From: Diphasiastrum complanatum
Lineage: Eukaryota; Streptophyta; Lycopodiopsida; Lycopodiales; Lycopodiaceae
Assembly: GCA_029204225.1 (NCBI GenBank)
Contig: CM055097.1
Span: 70,680,252 to 70,744,251 of the forward strand
Length of the DNA stretch: 64,000 bases
Reading direction: 5' to 3'
Position numbers and translations under genes: made by a program. The notes below the pieces were generated by a model. The model saw nothing but the letters and a program-made list of their open reading frames with translations. It was not told the DNA's origin and made no database searches. Below, one piece after another: positions 59,409-64,000 of this stretch. The first letter of the stretch is position 1; every line of letters starts with the position of its first letter.

Positions 59409-60620
59409 ATGGATCCATCATTTACTTCATCTCTCATTGACAAACTCGATGGAGATAACTACCATCTCTGGAAATTCAAAATGAAGCTTATACTTCTAGC
59501 CAAAGAATTGTGGGACATCGTTGATGGCACAGAGCTCAAACTAGAAGGTGATGTAGCCGTCATCACCAAGTGTGACTGAGAGATGGAAAGCATTTGCCAT
59601 GATCATGCTAATTTCAAGGATACTCAGATCAGCCACGTACGTGCTGCTCAGACTGCTAAGAATGCATGAGACATCCTAGCAGCTCTCTACGGCATCAAAG
59701 ACGTTACGTCCAAGCTCCATATGAGAAAGAAATTCTTCACCCTCAAAATGTCTAACGCAGATAGTCAGCAACAAGAATAAGAAAATGAAGCAGCTTTCGT
59801 GACCAAAGTTGGAGAACAACATGATATCGATTCCTGGTATCTAGATTTCGGAGCACCTCAACACATGACTCACCATCACGACTGGTTCGAAGAAAGTCAT
59901 TCACCCACTCTTGAGTTGTGCAACTTGGAGACAACTCATCACACTCAATCGAAGGTGAAGGAACAGTCAAGTTGAATTCAAAAGAGGTGAAGTCAAGTTG
60001 CAACCTTCTCCATGTTCCAAATATGACCAAGAATCTGTTCTTAGTTAGCAGAATCACCGATTCAGGTCAGAGGTTCGAATTCGATACAGAAGGCTACACA
60101 ATTCTTGACAAATCCCAGAAGGTTCTAGCCTATGGAAGAAAAAGTGGCTATCTATACAAACTCATCCATTGCTATTCTTCTAACAGTCAAGCTCTTCACA
60201 CAACTACTTCTGAATCAACTGATATGTTGTGGCATTTCAGACTTGGTCGTCTTAACTTCAGCAGTTTTCAACAAATGTCAGCTCAGAGCCTAGAACAAGA
60301 TCTGCCTTCAATCAGCAAGCCAACTTCTCCATGCGAAAGTTGTATTATTTACAAGCATGCTAGGAGTCCCTTCAGTTCAGACTTAGTTCATACATCCAAG
60401 GGCTTGCTTGACCTTGTACATAATGATATTTGTGGCCCGATGCAGACTGCTTCCATAGGAAGAGCTCTCCATTTCCTAACCTTCATCGACGACTTCTCTC
60501 GAAGAATTGCAACCTACTATTTGAAGAACAAGTCCGAAGCATTCAAGTTCTTCATGCAGTTCAAGGCGTCTGCAGAAAACTAGACCTAGAGGAAGATCAA
60601 GGCTCTATTCGAGGAGAATT
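59409..60620 (+). pseudogene. Copia D gag, protease, GAG-pre-integrase and integrase start (disrupted)
   Basis: Gag starts MDPSFTSSLIDKLDGDNY, with YHLWKFKMKLIL typical of copia gag. In-frame stops follow at about 59579, 59668 and 59778, and the zinc-knuckle part is deleted. The protease site is degenerate (WYLDFGAPQHMT; usually WxxDSGAxxHMT). The open stretch 59918-60583 covers the protease tail (LLHVPNMTKNLFLVSRIT), GAG-pre-integrase (LWHFRLGRLNFSSFQQM, CESCIIYKHAR) and the integrase start (LDLVHNDICGPM, FIDDFSRRIATYY). The copy is cut off around 60620 before the last catalytic Glu. RT is absent. Confidence 0.9.
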
Positions 60621-60819
60621 CCATCCTTGTTCTTCCATTTGTCCAAGGTGGTGTCAAGGAATCTAGCATAATTTTGTTGCAGCATGTTAGTCAACTTGAC
60701 AAGTGTGTCGGATGCAATGTAGAAGTGTTAAATCAATGGTATTTTGAAAGAAAAAGAGAAGAAGGGTAAAATATCTATAGAAGGGATAAAAAAGTATGAG
60801 GTAAAATACCATAGAAACA

Positions 60820-61755
60820 CATAGCTACACAGGACTTACAAAGAAAATTATCCTCATGGTACCTAGGGTTCTAATTGGACTGCACCATTGGTGAGAATTT
60901 CCTTGACAACTTAGGGGCCTTGGCTATGGAATTTCAATTTCCTGGGATGGACCTTGGAAGATGTATAAAGTAAAACTTTATCACCATCATGGATATCCTT
61001 AGTCCTAACATGACGATCATGCCAAGCCTTTTGTCGTCATTATGAACTAACTATGCATGATAAGAGATAAGATGTGTTTTACACAGTTTTGTCAATACAA
61101 AGAGTCGATTCTGAACTTGGCGTTGATAGGTACTATCATCACACAAGTCAGTGGCATATGCCAAAGTGACGCGTAGAGAAGGAATTAAAAATTCTATTGG
61201 CATAATAGCCTCTTGGCCATATACTAGCTCAAACGATGTTTTCCAACCCGTGGCTCGCTTTGGTGTTGTTCGATATGCCCAGACAATAGAAAATAATTTT
61301 GTTTCCCAATCAGATCAACTTGTTTCTAATATCTTGGTCAAGACTTTACAAATCATTTTATTCATAGACTCAAGTAATCCATTACATCTAGGATAGTATG
61401 GGATGCTCTTTTGATGTATAACGAAGTAATGCCTTAGTAAACTGTTGATTACTTCATTAAGGAAGTGAGAACCTCTATCACTAACAAGCTCGATTGGACA
61501 GCCAAATCTAGTGATAATGCTTTCATAGAGGAAGCGTGCTATAGATTTGCATCTGCTTTGTGCGTTGCTCAAGCCTCTATCCACTTGGTCGCGTAATCAG
61601 TGGCAATCAAGATATATCGGGATTGGGTGCCACGTGTTGTTGGACTAATAGGTCCAACAATCGTTTATTGGCTCATCAGATGCCTCAACATTAGGTAATC
61701 GTGAAAGATGATTAGCCAAAACATGTTGTGACCCCTTTCGAATAACAGCTCGAAT
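60820..61755 (-). pseudogene. Ty3/gypsy RNase H end and integrase (disrupted)
   Basis: Minus-strand order: RNase H tail (KGSQHVLANHLSRLP) near 61740-61690; then a deletion; then the integrase core (FLYESIITRFGCPIELVSDRGSHFLN with catalytic D, then YYPRCNGLLESMNKM with the Glu) at 61550-61350; then WAYRTTPKRATGW and FELVYGQEA near 61280; then a C-terminal DGDKVLLY-like region near 60980. Stops and shifts abound. Copia D to the left is on the opposite strand and unrelated. Confidence 0.85.
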
Positions 61756-61779
61756 TCTAAAAGAATCAACAACCATCAT

Positions 61780-61883
61780 GAGAGGCATGGGCCATCATGC
61801 TCTTGGCACTCTCGATAAGTGTCCGATTCTTCCGCTCAGCTACACCATTGGACTGAGGTGAGTAGCTGGTTGTATATTGTTGA
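61780..61883 (-). pseudogene. Small copia integrase fragment
   Basis: About 34 codons reading SPQSNGVAERKNRTLIES, the conserved end of the copia integrase core. It is joined to the gypsy piece on its left. Confidence 0.85.
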
Positions 61884-62927
61884 TAAATCTCATAGCCTTG
61901 CAGAACTCCTTGAATAATGTGGAGATGTGGGTATCAACAAGGGTGGTTAGTGGTGAGACTAGTGCAGCTATCTCTGGAACGATCTCCACCTCCTCTTCCA
62001 CCAGATCGCCTTCATCAAAGTACTCAAGTACATCTATATCGATGAAGTCGTCTTGCTTCCGAGCAAAGGAGTCTTCTGCCTTCTCTTTGGCCCTTGGACT
62101 TTCCTGGACTTCCGCAGCAATTTGAGCTGCTTGACCTTGATCTTTTCTTGTTTCTTGGTCAAGATTGGCTGCATCAATTCTTCAACCTTGTCGTCATGAG
62201 TGGGTTCAAGGTTTCTCTTTCCCCCTCTCCTAAAAGTGTTGACTGTAACTGCTGGGCATGAGGGGGTGATGTGAGAACTAGAACGAATCCTGATGGTGAT
62301 TGGGATCAAGAGCTGGTAGCTGGTGATTGCTCCGGTGTCTTATGTGTAATGCAGATTTGGTGCTAAGGTGAGGAGGGAGCTGGTGAGGTTCTTCGTTGTC
62401 GAGCCCGACGAGACTGGAGGCTTCCTTCTTCCTCATCCTCGATATTCTCGCTACTTGATAGGACAACGTTATATCCTGCCATCTATTTGGGCTGCTTCCT
62501 GGGAGTCATCTTGGTAGTCTTCGATGGTGGGGTATTTGACTCCGTCTCTGATTCGGGTGGCGGCTTGCGGGCAGTCATCTTATTCCTAGATTTCTTGTGT
62601 GGTGGTGTAGTCTCTGCATGTGGTGATGACCAATCATGTTTCCTCTTAACATGACATTCCTGGAATATAGCCGCTTGTTGAGAAGTGAGGCAGAAAAGTC
62701 AATAGTGGATTGACTTCGAGCTAAGTCTTAAAAGATGTATCCCAAGGAGGTGAGTGGGGCTTTCTTCTGTAGTGCGATAATAAATTGTCAAGACATGAAT
62801 CCAGCCTAGTTGTACATGTTTTGGCAGCCTTCGTAGGATTCTTCGAACATGGCAAATATCTAGAGGGAAATACTCAGCACATGTGCCTTTCATGTATATG
62901 TGTACCATGTAAGATAAGCACACGCAG
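61884..62927 (-). other. Unidentified Ser/Lys-rich coding-like region
   Basis: Minus-strand frames at 62699-63001, 62278-62540 and 62034-62309 give a pattern of a structured stretch (DICHVRRILRRLPKHVQLGW) followed by acidic, basic and Pro/Ser-rich segments (SSSENIEDEEEGSLQSRR, KKQEKIKVKQLKLLRK). It resembles host-like open reading frames often carried by plant retroelements, but I cannot name a family. Frames shift between the segments. Confidence 0.35.
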
Positions 62928-64000
62928 TTGCCAGCTTCGGACACCAGATGGACCTCCATCACCATTTCATTTACCACTACCACCATTCCTACCATCCTCA
63001 TTGCTACTGATACAATGACACAGCTAGCTGTTCCACTTCCAACTCACCCCATAGCCTCTCAGTATTCTTTTCCTACCTACCATCGCCTTCCTTCCAAATT
63101 TTTAACTCTTCCAGTCTATGATAGTTTGTTCGAGAAAGCTAGGGAAACTTTGAAATGGCATATCGAGACCTCATACCATCTGCATCGGTTGGTGCACCAG
63201 CTTGCACAACAAACAGATGAGCTCAAGACGGAAAAGCAGGATCTGTAGTTGAAAGACGCGGAGTTGCTGACAACTATGGAAGAATTGCAAAGTGACAGGG
63301 CCAAAAGACTGGAGGAGCAAGAACAATTTTCAAGTCAGCTCCAAATCCTTCAAGAAGTGCTAGACCGATTTGAGCACCGATTAGGTCTCCTGACTCAAGA
63401 ATATAAGAGACTAACCGATGCAGTGATGATGGTGAAACAATCCATAAGGCTAGAAGACCTCAACGTACCAGTTCTGTCTTCAAGAGCAGCATTAAAGATG
63501 GAGAAATATGTCTCCTTGATTCAAAAGCACGAAGCCCTGAAGAGAGGCCAACAAATAATAGAAGACAAAAATAATAAGAAGCTATCAGCACTCCGGGAAA
63601 GCGTCAACAAAATCCAAGAGGAACTTATCTTGTCAAAGCAACAAATGGACCTCTTATGGATTACGTCTTGTAAGCTCGACGCATGTGTATCAATGCAGAA
63701 AAAAGATGACCATAATGATGATGCCGAAGCACCTTAGCAAAGCCGATCCACCAACCAACCAGGTGTTGGTCTTGGCATGCCGTATCAAGCATCCACTGCT
63801 GGCTCTCTCCACAAACCCACCATAGATTTCTCTACTGACACTCAGTTACCTCACTCTTATTTTTACGATCTATTTCTATCTAACCAACCATCATTTTCTC
63901 CATTTACTCGTTCAACCACCTCCGCATTCACTTCCGACACCATACCCACCACATCTTCTCTAAAATCCGATGACCATTTTTTAAAACAATTTATTTCACC
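62928..64000 (+). pseudogene. Coiled-coil protein frame interrupted by two TAG codons
   Basis: One reading frame stays aligned from 62928 to the window end, broken only by TAG at 63246-63248 and at 63735-63737. A likely start is the ATG at 63015 (MTQLAVPLPTHP). The first part has a short helical stretch (LVHQLAQQTDELKTEKQDL). The middle (63249-63734) is a long predicted coiled coil rich in E, K, Q and L heptads (MEELQSDRAKRLEEQEQFSS, then LEDLNVPVLSSRAALKMEKY). After the second TAG the frame is Ser/Thr/Pro-rich and runs off the edge. No catalytic motif was seen. It could be a structural or TE-carried protein; function unknown. Confidence 0.55.

Overview
This window looks like a gene-poor, transposon-rich stretch of a flowering-plant nuclear genome. 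Evidence: spliced genes of plant type, Ty1/copia and Ty3/gypsy elements primed by initiator tRNA-Met (TGGTATCAGAGC), a Helitron, long (GA/CT)n and (AC)n microsatellites, and AT-rich intergenic DNA. No bacterial, organellar or CRISPR features are seen. The species cannot be named from the sequence.

Layout. 1-4340: decayed Ty3/gypsy element on the minus strand whose gag is fused by deletion to integrase. Its leader of tandem repeats is interrupted by a 1,124-bp solo LTR with a perfect 5-bp target duplication. 5797-6199: first exon of an AT-hook (AHL) DNA-binding protein, minus strand, remaining exons not in the window. 8960-18855: a Helitron in two convergent halves (helicase on plus, replication-initiator half on minus), with a gag-less copia element (9869-14217, both LTRs present) inserted in the helicase. 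18856-25970: microsatellites, hairpins, a GC-rich TE-like segment and a gypsy protease relic. 26746-33676: the one clearly intact gene, a five-exon cytosolic NAD-dependent glycerol-3-phosphate dehydrogenase. It is preceded by a five-unit tandem repeat, and its last intron holds an internally deleted copia element with target duplication. 34280-36540: microsatellites, hairpins and one copy of a dispersed repeat (second copy inverted at 53 kb). 36544-41670: near-complete but decayed copia element with gag, protease, integrase, RT and RNase H. 44020-49290: three further copia relics. 50920-53630: several unclassified tandem repeats. 56368-57447: a divergent, disrupted histone H3-like gene. 57690-58830: two unusual repeat cassettes. 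59266-61883: copia and gypsy pol pieces. 62928-64000: a coiled-coil reading frame broken by two amber codons.

Of the cellular genes, the glycerol-3-phosphate dehydrogenase links glycolysis to glycerolipid precursor supply and NADH balance, the AHL protein binds AT-rich DNA in the nucleus, and the H3-like locus would encode a nucleosomal protein if it were expressed. Nothing suggests that these three act together. The most unusual locus is the H3-like one: a near-canonical H3 start (MAWTKQTAR) and a well-conserved histone fold are separated by about 800 bp of Q/P/RS-rich sequence with frame breaks, and a TATA box lies upstream. All coordinates and motif matches were read by eye; no alignment or database search was run.
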